A stretch of 64,000 nucleotides of DNA. Source: Pseudozobellia thermophila (GTDB taxonomy: Bacteria; Bacteroidota; Bacteroidia; Flavobacteriales; Flavobacteriaceae). The notes under the pieces are model-generated. The model had not been told where the DNA came from. It ran no database searches and saw nothing but the letters and a program-made list of their open reading frames with translations. The stretch lies in the NCBI RefSeq assembly GCF_900141855.1, contig NZ_FQYU01000001.1:1210835-1274834 (forward strand), written 5' to 3'. Each line of letters begins with the position of its first letter. Within the stretch, counting starts at the first letter, position 1. The position numbers were made by a program, and so were the translations under genes. Positions 27,752-37,080 of the stretch are shown in pieces.

Positions 27752-29461
27752 ATGAAAAATATATTAAAAGTTGCAGTTGTTAGCTTCACATATTTGCTTT
27801 TTTCCTGTGAAGACTATTTAGAGCGAAATCCTTTGGACGATATCACCGAAGTCGAATTTTATAAAACGGCCCAAGACTTGGAGACGGCCGTAAACGGATT
27901 TTACAATGATCTGCCCTTGCAGCGATGGCAAGGGGCCGGCAATGGTTTTGCCGGTATTCCCGATAACAATTCCGATTTATTGATCGGTGAGTTCGCCACC
28001 AATAGGTTTTTGGGTTTGTATACCACACCCACCGATGCCACCAATGCCATATGGAGCTGGGATGAGGTCAGGGAAGTCAATTACTACCTCAGTCAAGTCG
28101 ATAGGGCAGAAGGTGACGAGGCCGAGCTCAACCAATATATAGGTGAGGGATACTTCTTTAGGGCCTATTATTATTTCGACCTTTTAAAGGATTATGGCGA
28201 CCTGCCCATCATAGATACCTACATCACCGATACCGATGAGGAGTACCTCTATAAGGCCAGGGACCCCAGAAACGAAGTGGTCGATTTTATACTTTCAGAT
28301 CTCGATACCGCCATTGGCCTATTGGGGTCTTTTCCGAATGTGGCCGAGCAACGCATTAGTAAGGAGGCCGCCTTGTTCTTAAAGGCGAGGATCGCCCTGT
28401 ACGAAGGGACATGGGAAAAATACCATAGCGGAACGGTTTTCGGCGTAGAGGGTTCCGACGGGTCTTCTTATTTGCAAATAGCGGCCGATGCGGCAAAAGA
28501 GGTTATGGACAGTGGTATATTTGCCTTGCACGACGATTACGGCTCCCTGTTCAACCAGACCGACCTAAGCGGGAACACAGAGATGCTTTTGTGGAGGGAG
28601 TACGACTATATCGGTTTGAATATCGGAAACGACCTTCAGATTGGGTGGCCCAACAAATCGTCGTACACCCGGTTTGCCGTTCGTAGCTACCTGTGTACAG
28701 ATGGAGATCCCATTTCCGTGAGTCCACTGTATGTAGGGGACCAAGATTTGTCAACCCTGGAAAACAATAGGGATCCCAGATTGGCGGCAACCATTATGGT
28801 TCCCGGTGATGTGGTCCGAATCGATTCTGACGGTACGGAAACCCTTTTTGCCGCCCCGGTCATAACGGGCCAAAACGCGGCCAGTACCGGATACGAGTCG
28901 CAAAAATATAGAAACCCAAATGTAGAACCGTCCTCGAACGAATTTTCTAGAAATACGGCCAAAATAATAATGAGGTATGCCGAATTGTTATTAATCTACG
29001 CAGAAGCGAAGGGGGAGTTGGGTACGATAACCCAGTCCGATTTGGATATATCCGTAAACTTGTTGCGAGACAGGGTGGGAATGCCACATATGGTCTTATC
29101 GGGAATCACCACCGACCCCGAGTGGCCCAATTATGGCTATGCACTTTCCGATGTTTTGTACGAAATACGAAGGGAGCGCTCCGTAGAGTTGATGGCGGAA
29201 GGATTCAGATTGGACGACCTGTTAAGATGGAGGGCACATGAGCTGATCAACAGCGGCCTGCCCAAAGGCGCCTATTTTTATGATGGTATCATTGAAACCA
29301 TGGCCGATGAATCGGAGGTATATTTGGATGCCGAAGATTATCTAGACCCCTTCCAAAGCGACGGGGCCTATAACTTTGATCCCGACAAGGCCTATCTGAA
29401 CGCCATTCCATCGAATGAAATAATACTCAATCCCAACCTGACCCAAAACCCAGGATGGTAG
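27752..29461 (+). CDS. SusD/RagB outer-membrane glycan-binding lipoprotein
   Basis: 569 residues with lipobox in LLFSCEDYLERNPLDDITE. The RagB/SusD N-terminal helices (FYKTAQDLETAVNGFYNDL) and TPR-like core (GEGYFFRAYYYFDLLKDYGDLPII) are clear. The C-terminal domain has IRRERSVELMAEGFRLDDLLRWRAHELI and ends in the usual NPNLTQNPGW. It caps the SusC barrel at the cell surface and binds the glycan. It is 11 bases after susC; a terminator lies 60 bases downstream. Confidence 0.94.
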   Translation: MKNILKVAVVSFTYLLFSCEDYLERNPLDDITEVEFYKTAQDLETAVNGFYNDLPLQRWQGAGNGFAGIPDNNSDLLIGEFATNRFLGLYTTPTDATNAIWSWDEVREVNYYLSQVDRAEGDEAELNQYIGEGYFFRAYYYFDLLKDYGDLPIIDTYITDTDEEYLYKARDPRNEVVDFILSDLDTAIGLLGSFPNVAEQRISKEAALFLKARIALYEGTWEKYHSGTVFGVEGSDGSSYLQIAADAAKEVMDSGIFALHDDYGSLFNQTDLSGNTEMLLWREYDYIGLNIGNDLQIGWPNKSSYTRFAVRSYLCTDGDPISVSPLYVGDQDLSTLENNRDPRLAATIMVPGDVVRIDSDGTETLFAAPVITGQNAASTGYESQKYRNPNVEPSSNEFSRNTAKIIMRYAELLLIYAEAKGELGTITQSDLDISVNLLRDRVGMPHMVLSGITTDPEWPNYGYALSDVLYEIRRERSVELMAEGFRLDDLLRWRAHELINSGLPKGAYFYDGIIETMADESEVYLDAEDYLDPFQSDGAYNFDPDKAYLNAIPSNEIILNPNLTQNPGW

Positions 29462-29520
29462 TTGTAAAAGAATAGTTTTTGGAAGTTAGTTAGTTTCCCC
29501 GAGTTTGTTTTGAGTTGTTG

Positions 29521-29546
29521 AAAGGGAGGTTGTTCCTCCCTTTTTT
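29521..29546 (+). terminator. Terminator after susCD
   Basis: A perfect 9-bp stem (aaagggagg 29521-29529 with cctcccttt 29535-29543), 5-base loop and six T. It separates the susCD transcript from the enzyme operon that starts at 29910, so the latter may have its own promoter or depend on partial read-through. Confidence 0.85.
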
Positions 29547-29909
29547 CCCTCTTAGAACCGACAGGGAGTCATTGCAAACCATCCAAATACCTGTATTTTT
29601 TTGATCGGGCCGTTCAAAGAGCGCCGAAGGCGAAACGCATTACGGTATACGGAAGGATCGCTATGGGTGTATCCATCCCTATTGTGAAAGGCGATTGTAA
29701 ACTGTGCGACCGTAAAAAAAAAAGGCTTTTATGGAATAAACAGTTGCACAACCTATGGGTGCTGAAAGACATGTCCGGTCGATTACAGCTTTTGGTCAAG
29801 AAATGCGGATATAGCGAAGAACTCACCCAAAGGAATTCGGATCGATTTTTAAATGCGCAGGGAATTGGAATTAAGGACACCGAAGAAAGAAAATTGAACC
29901 TAAAATTAA
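29547..29909 (+). other. Intergenic region before the enzyme operon, with an unexplained short ORF
   Basis: 363 bases without a confident gene. An open frame of 117 codons starts at 29663 (residues include CKLCDRKKKRLLW and LLVKKCGYSEEL) but runs 100 bases into the sulfatase gene, where its composition turns non-protein-like. It has no recognised homology. It could be a degenerate gene remnant or chance. The promoter of the sulfatase/fucosidase operon must lie here; I could not pick a convincing -33/-7 pair. Confidence 0.35.
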
Positions 29910-31430
29910 ATGATCAAACGTACCAAACCCCATTACCAAAACAAGCTTTTACCGCCCATGTTCGTATTGCTTTTCGGGCTTATGACGGGTTGCAAATCCG
30001 CAATGCACGGAACTGAAAAGAAAAACAGGCCCAATATATTGATTCTGCTTACCGACGACCAAAGACACACGGCCGTCGGAAGTTTGGGTATCGAGGAAGT
30101 TGCCACCCCGGCTATCGACGAGCTGATGGCTGAAGGCGTTTCCTTTACCAATTCGTACATTTTGGGGGCTCCCCACGGGGCCGTGTGCTCTCCTAGCAGG
30201 GCCATGTTGATGACAGGGCGCCACTACTTTAATTTGGAGCCGGGCGTGTATGCCCAGTTTTCCGTGGCCGACAGTTTAAGGGGGAAGTCCGACTACCTGA
30301 CCTTTCCCGAATACTTCAAGGCCAATGGTTATCGCACCTTTGCTACCGGTAAACAGCACAATGGCAAACCATGGGTAGAAAGGGGCTTTGATCAAGGAAA
30401 ATCGCTTTATTTGGGAGGTATGACCAAACATTTTGGTGCAAAAGTCAGGGACTTCGACAAAGAAAGGGGATGGTCGAAGCCCTATGCCGATACCGAAAAA
30501 TTCTCGAGTGAGCTTTTTGCCGATGCCGCGGTGGATTTTTTAAGGAACGATACCTCGGAAAGTCCGTTTTTAATGTACGTGGCCTTTACGGCCCCACATG
30601 ATCCCAGAACGGCACCTGAAGAATACCACGCCATGTACCCCGTGGAAGAGACCGAGCTTCCTGAAAACTTTATGGAAGAGCACCCTTTCCCCATTGCGGA
30701 CATGCGGATAAGGGATGAAAAACTGGCCGCTTTTCCACGTACCCGCAAAGAGGTCAAAAAACACATATCCGATTATCACGCCATGGTTACGGCAACCGAT
30801 ACCCAGATAAGACGCGTGTTAGACGGCTTAAAAGCCTCGGGCAAGGCCGATAACACCATAATCGTTTTTTCCGGTGACAATGGCCTTGCGGTAGGGCAAC
30901 ACGGACTCATGGGCAAGCAGAGCGTCTATGAACACAGCGTTAAGGTACCCTTGGTCTTTGTAGGGCCCGGCATACCCAAGAATGTAAAGAAGGAAGCCTT
31001 TGCCTATCTGCACGATGTTTTTCCAACCCTTTGCGGCTTGGTAGGAATCGATGTTCCCGAGTCTGTCCAAACCGAGAACCTGGCCCCGGTCTTGTTGGGG
31101 AAGGAAGCACAGGTCAGGAAGTCTATACTCTACGCCTACAACGCTTGGCCGGGCGATAAAAAACCCGGTCAGAGGGGTGCCCACCGGGCCGTGCGAAAAG
31201 GGGACTATAAACTGATAGTGAGTAGCAAGGACGGCGAACTTACCCATCAACTTTTTAATGTAAGTAAAGACCCTTGGGAACTGGAAAACCTTGCTACAGC
31301 TCCCGAATTTCGGAACATAAAATCCGATTTGCTGATTGAACTGAAGTCCTTGATCCAAAAGACGGGCGATCCGGCCGATTTGGACAGGGATATGTTCGGA
31401 CTGTACGACTCAAACATGACGCGACCATGA
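29910..31430 (+). CDS. Sulfatase, formylglycine-dependent (S1 family), lipoprotein
   Basis: 506 residues. Signal peptide with lipobox LMTGC (FVLLFGLMTGCKS). The alkaline-phosphatase-fold sulfatase starts at about residue 40 with the metal-binding NILILLTDDQRH. The active-site signature CSPSRAMLMTGRH (C-x-P-S-R) is near residue 96, where Cys is converted to formylglycine. Further metal/substrate motifs are VAFTAPHDPR and VFSGDNGLAVGQHG. It removes sulfate esters from the target glycan in the periplasm or at the cell surface. It is the first gene of the long enzyme operon, and its stop overlaps the next start (ATGA). Confidence 0.93.
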   Translation: MIKRTKPHYQNKLLPPMFVLLFGLMTGCKSAMHGTEKKNRPNILILLTDDQRHTAVGSLGIEEVATPAIDELMAEGVSFTNSYILGAPHGAVCSPSRAMLMTGRHYFNLEPGVYAQFSVADSLRGKSDYLTFPEYFKANGYRTFATGKQHNGKPWVERGFDQGKSLYLGGMTKHFGAKVRDFDKERGWSKPYADTEKFSSELFADAAVDFLRNDTSESPFLMYVAFTAPHDPRTAPEEYHAMYPVEETELPENFMEEHPFPIADMRIRDEKLAAFPRTRKEVKKHISDYHAMVTATDTQIRRVLDGLKASGKADNTIIVFSGDNGLAVGQHGLMGKQSVYEHSVKVPLVFVGPGIPKNVKKEAFAYLHDVFPTLCGLVGIDVPESVQTENLAPVLLGKEAQVRKSILYAYNAWPGDKKPGQRGAHRAVRKGDYKLIVSSKDGELTHQLFNVSKDPWELENLATAPEFRNIKSDLLIELKSLIQKTGDPADLDRDMFGLYDSNMTRP

Positions 31431-33079
31431 TAAAACCTAGGTACATACCAAGTAGGATGAGATTGTGTTTTGCAAAAGGCCTTATCGTTGTCCTTGCCCT
31501 GTGCTCGGCTAACCTCCGTGGCCAAGAAGACCGAAGGGAACTGGAATGGGAAGAACTCGCAGAGATCTATTCCTGCCCAGAGTGGTTCCGCGATGCCAAG
31601 TTCGGGATCTGGTTCCACTGGGGCCCCCAAAGCGTTCCCGAACAGGGCGGCGGTTGGTATGCCCGGCATATGTACATGCAAGATGTGGGCAAGCAGGTAT
31701 TCGGTAAAATGGCCAATCCCTACCATTTAAAAACCTACGGCCACCCTTCGGAATTCGGGTACAAGGACATTATTAATTTATGGAAGGCCGAAAACTTCAA
31801 TGCCGAAGAACTCATTGCCTTTTCTAAGAGGAACGGGGCCAAGTATATCGTGGCCCTGGCCAACCACCACGACCATTTCGATCTGTTCAATTCGACATAC
31901 CACCCGTGGAATTCGGTCAATGTGGGCCCCAAAAGGGACATTATCAAAGCCTTTGCCGATGCTGCCCGGGCCGCCCATTTAAAATTCGGGCTCACGAGTC
32001 ACGACAATCGGCATCTAGAATGGTGGAAGCCGGCTTTCGGTGCCGATGAAAGCGGGCCGTACAAAGGCGTTCCCTACGATGGCAGGCTGACCAAGGCCGA
32101 TGGAAAGGGCCAATGGTGGGAAGGTTTGGATCCTGCGGACCTCTATGGGCCCGTGCCGGAAAACAGGACCCCCGAAGTTATCGAGGCCATAAAGGAAAAT
32201 TGGGAAAAACGCCATTTTCAGTTGGTCGATACCTACCGGCCGGATCTGCTATACTACGACGGCGGTCGGTTTTCCTATGGCCTGCACGGCAAAGCGGTCA
32301 GTAGGCGCTTGTACAACAACAGCCTTGCCGAAAACGGGCGTATTGAGGCCGTCATGTTGTTAAAGGGACGGGTGCCGGGTACGGTCAACGAAGTGGAAAG
32401 TGGCGGAAGCAACACCCTGCGCAAAGAACCTTGGCAGTCCGAAATTACCTTTACCGATTGGTTCTACAAGAAAGACAGGCATCTGGCCCATAACGCCCGG
32501 ACCATCTTGGAAATGCTGATCGATGCCGTAAGCAAAAACGGCAACCTGCTCTTGAATATCGAGCTCCATCCCGATGGTACCATTCCCGCCGAACAGAAAG
32601 TAATCGTCGATATCGTTGGTGACTGGTTGAAGGTGAACGGGGAGGCCATCTACGGAACCCGGCCGTGGAATGTTTACGGGGACGGGGTTAGTGTACGGGG
32701 CGGTCGCTCGCTAACCGCCAATGGCGAAATACGGAATGTAGACGAAAACGCCGCAACCATGAAGCATAAGGGCGAGCATTACAACCAAAGGACAACCGCT
32801 TCGCCGGAGTACGCCAGCGACGAGGTGCGCTTTACGACCAAGGGCAAGGCCTTTTATATCATTGCACTTAACCCCAAATCGGGAAGCCTCTTCATACCCA
32901 CGCTCGGCCTGGGCAAGGCGACCAATCCCGGGAAACTCAAGTCCTTGGTGCGATTGGATACCCAAGACAAGGTAAGGTTCGAACAAACGGATCGGGGAAC
33001 GGAGATCCATATGCCCGTTGGTAATGGAAGAAGCTATCCTTTGGCCTTTAAAGCGGAATTTAAGCATGTAAAGTTTTAA
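31427..33079 (+). CDS. Alpha-L-fucosidase, GH29
   Basis: 550 residues. An export signal lies near LIVVLALCSANLRGQ; a second in-frame ATG at 31457 would give a tidier signal peptide than the coupled ATG at 31427. The GH29 barrel begins WFRDAKFGIWFHWGPQSVPEQGGGWYARHMY and includes ALANHHDHFDLFNSTYHPWNS. The putative nucleophile Asp lies in RPDLLYYDGGRFSYG. NGNLLLNIELHPDGTIP is the usual C-terminal barrel strand, followed by a beta-sandwich. It removes terminal alpha-linked fucose. Coupled to the sulfatase upstream. Confidence 0.92.
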   Translation: MIKPRYIPSRMRLCFAKGLIVVLALCSANLRGQEDRRELEWEELAEIYSCPEWFRDAKFGIWFHWGPQSVPEQGGGWYARHMYMQDVGKQVFGKMANPYHLKTYGHPSEFGYKDIINLWKAENFNAEELIAFSKRNGAKYIVALANHHDHFDLFNSTYHPWNSVNVGPKRDIIKAFADAARAAHLKFGLTSHDNRHLEWWKPAFGADESGPYKGVPYDGRLTKADGKGQWWEGLDPADLYGPVPENRTPEVIEAIKENWEKRHFQLVDTYRPDLLYYDGGRFSYGLHGKAVSRRLYNNSLAENGRIEAVMLLKGRVPGTVNEVESGGSNTLRKEPWQSEITFTDWFYKKDRHLAHNARTILEMLIDAVSKNGNLLLNIELHPDGTIPAEQKVIVDIVGDWLKVNGEAIYGTRPWNVYGDGVSVRGGRSLTANGEIRNVDENAATMKHKGEHYNQRTTASPEYASDEVRFTTKGKAFYIIALNPKSGSLFIPTLGLGKATNPGKLKSLVRLDTQDKVRFEQTDRGTEIHMPVGNGRSYPLAFKAEFKHVKF

Positions 33080-33099
33080 ATTCGATCTTAAATATAAAC

Positions 33100-34713
33100 A
33101 TGACCAATAAGCCAACTATGAGAAAACTAAAAGAAAGAAAAGGAATTGCCCTCTTCTGTGCAATAGCCTTGATATTGATATCCTGTAAGGAAAAGGCAGC
33201 GGAAGAGGTGTCCAGCGAAGAAGAACGCCCCAACATTCTTTTTATTATGGCCGACGACCATACCTCACAGGCCTGGGGCATTTACGGCGGTATTTTGGAA
33301 GATTATGTCCATACCCCCAATATTAAACGCCTGGCCGCGGAAGGTACGGTACTTGAAAATTGCCTGGTGTCGAACTCCATCTGCACCCCGAGCAGGGCAA
33401 CGATACTTACGGGACAGTATAGCCATGTAAACGGGGTAACTACCTTGGGGGCCGGACTCTCCCCCGAGCACAATAACATTGCCAAGGAGCTGCAGAAAGG
33501 AGGCTATCAAACGTCGGTAATCGGCAAATGGCACCTAAAACAAGAACCGGCAGGTTTTGACTACTACTGTGTGTTGCCGGGACAGGGCGAGTACTGGAAC
33601 CCTAGGTTGAAAACCAAGGAAAACTGGGAAGATTACTATGGTGGCGGAAAAACTTACGAGGGTTTCAGTACCGATATTATTGCCGACAAGACCATCGAGT
33701 GGATAGAAAATCGCGACAAGTCGAAGCCCTTTATGGCCATGTGCCACTTTAAGGCTACCCACGAGCCCTTTGATTATCCCAAGCGCTTTAGCCATTTGTA
33801 TCGCGATGTCGATATACCCGTGCCCGATTCGTTTTACGATAAGGGCCCTGAAACAACCGGCCGTTCCTTTGTGGGCCAGTCGGTAGACAACCTAAAGAAA
33901 AGATATCTGGCGGCAACGGCAGACCCATCGTTGAGAAAGGACTTTATGAACTACCCCGAGCTTCCCTTTTCGGTAGACGGACTTACGGACGATGAGGCGA
34001 GGTACAAGACCTACCAAAAATATGTCAAGGATTTTATGCGTTGCGGTGCGGCGGCCGATGACAATATTGGCAAGTTGCTCGATTATTTGGATGCGGCCGG
34101 ACTCGCCGAAAACACCATCGTTATCTATACCGCCGATCAAGGCTACTTTCTCGGCGAGCACGGTTGGTTCGACAAACGCTTGATATTCGAAGAATCCATT
34201 CATATGCCTTTTGTGATCCGATACCCTAAGGAGGTCAGGGCAGGGGCCAGGAACAAGGATTTGATCGAGAACGCCGATTTCTCGGCCCTCTTCGCCGATT
34301 ATGCCGGTATCGACTACCCCGAAACCATGCAAGGGCGGAGTTTTAGGGAAAACCTCAAGGGAAACACGCCCGACGATTGGCGCAAATACGGGTATTATAG
34401 GTATTGGGACCATTCAAAGGACCGGCCCGGCCATTTTGGTATTAGGGGAGAGCGGTACAAGTTGGCCTTCTTTTACGGAAACGGTCTAAAATCGAATAAC
34501 TATACCCCCGAGAACCAGCCTACGCAATTTTGGGATTTTTACGACCTGAAAGAAGACCCGAACGAGCTGCACAATGCCTATAAAGATCCCAAGTACCAAG
34601 ACATCATTGCGGGGATGAAAGCCGAAATTCTGGCCCAGCGCGAAGCCTTGGGGGATACCGACCAAGACAATCCCGAAGTACTTGAAATCATTAAGGCCCA
34701 TTGGAATGATTAG
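33100..34713 (+). CDS. Sulfatase, formylglycine-dependent (S1 family), lipoprotein
   Basis: 537 residues (a second ATG at 33118 is equally possible). Lipobox in LILISCKEKA. Motifs: NILFIMADDHTSQA (metal), CTPSRATILTGQYSH (formylglycine signature), GKWHLK, and YTADQGYFLGEHGWFDKRLIFEESIHMPF, a segment often seen in S1 sulfatases acting on N-acetylglucosamine-6-sulfate or similar sugars. That substrate hint is tentative. Starts 20 bases after the GH29 gene, in the same operon. Confidence 0.92.
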   Translation: MTNKPTMRKLKERKGIALFCAIALILISCKEKAAEEVSSEEERPNILFIMADDHTSQAWGIYGGILEDYVHTPNIKRLAAEGTVLENCLVSNSICTPSRATILTGQYSHVNGVTTLGAGLSPEHNNIAKELQKGGYQTSVIGKWHLKQEPAGFDYYCVLPGQGEYWNPRLKTKENWEDYYGGGKTYEGFSTDIIADKTIEWIENRDKSKPFMAMCHFKATHEPFDYPKRFSHLYRDVDIPVPDSFYDKGPETTGRSFVGQSVDNLKKRYLAATADPSLRKDFMNYPELPFSVDGLTDDEARYKTYQKYVKDFMRCGAAADDNIGKLLDYLDAAGLAENTIVIYTADQGYFLGEHGWFDKRLIFEESIHMPFVIRYPKEVRAGARNKDLIENADFSALFADYAGIDYPETMQGRSFRENLKGNTPDDWRKYGYYRYWDHSKDRPGHFGIRGERYKLAFFYGNGLKSNNYTPENQPTQFWDFYDLKEDPNELHNAYKDPKYQDIIAGMKAEILAQREALGDTDQDNPEVLEIIKAHWND

Positions 34714-34764
34714 GCGAGAAGTTTGTGGCTTCGGTAATTGTAAATCAGCTTACTTGGATACAAC

Positions 34765-37059
34765 ATGAAAACTTTACGATTAATTACGTTAACATGCGCT
34801 TTTGTCGTTGGCCCTATTGTGGTGTCGGCACAAGATAATATGAAGCTGTCGTACGATAGACCTGCCGTGGAGTGGACGGAAGCCTTGCCTGTGGGTAACG
34901 GCAGTTTGGGGGCCATGGTCTTTGGCGGGGTCGAAAAAGAACACCTTCAGTTCAACGAAGAGACACTTTGGGCCGGAAAACCCCACAATTATGCCCATAA
35001 GGGAGCGGCCGAACACTTGGCCGAAATCAGGAGCTTGCTGTCCGAAGGCAAGCAGATAGAGGCGCAAAACCTGGCGACCGAAGAGTTCATGAGCGTGCCC
35101 TTAAGGCAGGTGCCCTACCAACCTTTTGGTGACCTGTACCTCGGGTTTCCCGATCATAAAAATTATACCGCTTACCATAGGGAGTTGGACTTGTCGAATG
35201 CGGTAAGTACCGTTTCCTATCAAGTAGATGGGGTCAATTATAAACGCGAGGTTTTTTCCAGCTACCCCGACCAGATCTTGGCGGTACATGTCACGGCCGA
35301 CAAATCGAGGGCCTTGGGCTTTGAGGTGTGGATGGATGCCCTACACGAAAAAAAGGAGGTCGTTACATCGGCCTCGTCCCAAACCCTTAAGGTGAAGGTA
35401 AAAGACGGGGCCTTAAGGGGCGTGGCAAGCTTTAAGGTGCAGACCGATGGGGAAATAACGACCTCGAAAGGCAGGCTTAAGATATCCAATGCCTCCTGGG
35501 CCGACATTTACCTAAGCGCAGCGACCAACTATGTCGATTTCAACGACGTTTCGGGCGAACCGGAAAAGGAGGTTGAGGCAATTTTGGGCAAAGTTGACGG
35601 AGTTGGGTTTAAGGCCGTAAAGGAGCGGCACATAAGCGATTACCGTTCGCTCTACGATCGCTTTAAAATCGACCTTGGCGATAACGGGCGGTCAACGACT
35701 ACCACCGACAGGCGCATCTACGATTTTTGGAAGGACCCCAATGATCCGCAGCTCGTGGCCCTGTATGTGCAGTACGCAAGATATTTGCTCATCGCCAGCA
35801 GTCGTCCGGGTACCAAGCCGGCAACCTTGCAGGGCATTTGGAACCCGAAGTTGAATCCGCCGTGGTTCAGCAGCTATACCACCAATATCAATGTGGAGAT
35901 GAATTATTGGCCTGCCGAGGTAGCCAACCTGGGCGAATGCCACGAACCCCTGTTTTCGTTGGTCGAAGACCTGTCACAAACCGGTAAGTCCGTGGCCAGG
36001 GAGCACTATAACGCCGATGGGTGGATCGCCCACCACAACGTGGATATCTGGCGCGGGGCGGCACCGGTAAATGCCTCCAATCACGGAATATGGTTGGGCG
36101 GCGGGGCCTGGTTAAGTTCCCACATTTGGGAGCATTACCTTTTTACCTTGGACAAGGAATTCTTAAAGGAATATTTCCCGATCATCAAAGAATCCGCCTT
36201 GTTCTACTCCCAGTTTTTGTACGAAGATCCAAAAACGGGCTATTTGATCAGTTCCCCGTCGAATTCCCCCGAAATAGGAGGATTGGTGGCAGGGCCGACC
36301 ATGGACCATCAATTGATCAGGGCCTTGTTCCGATCGGTAATCGAGGCCTCCGCTATTTTGGGTAAAGACCAAGCCTTTGCCGAAGGGCTGAAGGAAATGT
36401 TGCCCAAGATTGCGCCCAACAAAATAGGGAAACACGGGCAGTTGCAGGAATGGATGGAAGACAAGGACGACCCCGACAACCATCACAGGCACGTTTCGCA
36501 TTTGTGGGCCGTGCATCCTGGTAACGAGATCAACTGGGAAGATACGCCCGAATTGATGAAGGCGGCAAGACAATCTCTGGAATACAGGGGGGATAACGGT
36601 ACGGGCTGGAGCCTGGCTTGGAAAATAAATTTCTGGTCGAGGTTTAAGGATGGCAACAGGGCCTATAGTTTAATGCACAGGCTTTTGAGTCCGGCCGAGG
36701 AGCCCTCTAGAAAAATTAGGGGAGGATCCTACCCCAATCTCTTCGATGCCCACCCGCCATTTCAAATAGACGGAAATTTTGGCGGTGCCGCCGGAATTTT
36801 GGAAATGTTGGTGCAAAGCCACTTGGGTAAAATAGAACTTTTGCCCGCCTTGCCCGATGCCTTGCCCAAGGGCCAAGTTGCGGGTTTGATGGCAAGGGGC
36901 GGATTTGAGATTTCCATGGCGTGGAAAGATTCCCGTTTGGAATCCGTCGAGGTGCTTTCCAAAAAGGGTGCCGATTGTACCTTGCAATATAAAGGCAAGG
37001 TCGTTGAATTCAAGACTGTGGCCGGCAAAAAGTATAAGTTTAACGGCGAGCTGAAATAG
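34765..37059 (+). CDS. GH95 family alpha-fucosidase/alpha-galactosidase (L-sugar)
   Basis: 764 residues with a signal peptide (TCAFVVGPIVVSAQD). The GH95 N-terminal beta-sandwich starts LSYDRPAVEWTEALPVGNGSLGAMVFGG with EHLQFNEETLWAGKPHNY. The (alpha/alpha)6 barrel contains RPGTKPATLQGIWNPKLNPPWFSSYTTNINVEMNYWPAE, a motif very typical of GH95. Further on are DHQLIRALFRSVIEAS and GTGWSLAWKINFWSRF. GH95 enzymes release alpha-1,2-linked L-fucose or L-galactose. It complements the two GH29 enzymes in linkage specificity. Exported; same operon. Confidence 0.92.
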   Translation: MKTLRLITLTCAFVVGPIVVSAQDNMKLSYDRPAVEWTEALPVGNGSLGAMVFGGVEKEHLQFNEETLWAGKPHNYAHKGAAEHLAEIRSLLSEGKQIEAQNLATEEFMSVPLRQVPYQPFGDLYLGFPDHKNYTAYHRELDLSNAVSTVSYQVDGVNYKREVFSSYPDQILAVHVTADKSRALGFEVWMDALHEKKEVVTSASSQTLKVKVKDGALRGVASFKVQTDGEITTSKGRLKISNASWADIYLSAATNYVDFNDVSGEPEKEVEAILGKVDGVGFKAVKERHISDYRSLYDRFKIDLGDNGRSTTTTDRRIYDFWKDPNDPQLVALYVQYARYLLIASSRPGTKPATLQGIWNPKLNPPWFSSYTTNINVEMNYWPAEVANLGECHEPLFSLVEDLSQTGKSVAREHYNADGWIAHHNVDIWRGAAPVNASNHGIWLGGGAWLSSHIWEHYLFTLDKEFLKEYFPIIKESALFYSQFLYEDPKTGYLISSPSNSPEIGGLVAGPTMDHQLIRALFRSVIEASAILGKDQAFAEGLKEMLPKIAPNKIGKHGQLQEWMEDKDDPDNHHRHVSHLWAVHPGNEINWEDTPELMKAARQSLEYRGDNGTGWSLAWKINFWSRFKDGNRAYSLMHRLLSPAEEPSRKIRGGSYPNLFDAHPPFQIDGNFGGAAGILEMLVQSHLGKIELLPALPDALPKGQVAGLMARGGFEISMAWKDSRLESVEVLSKKGADCTLQYKGKVVEFKTVAGKKYKFNGELK

Positions 37060-37080
37060 CCGCAAAAGTGGAAAGGGAAT

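Noticed and set aside
29663..30016. 117-codon ORF overlapping the first sulfatase
   Set aside because: No known family, and it overlaps about 100 bases of a certain gene out of frame; described as part of the intergenic region instead of called as a gene.
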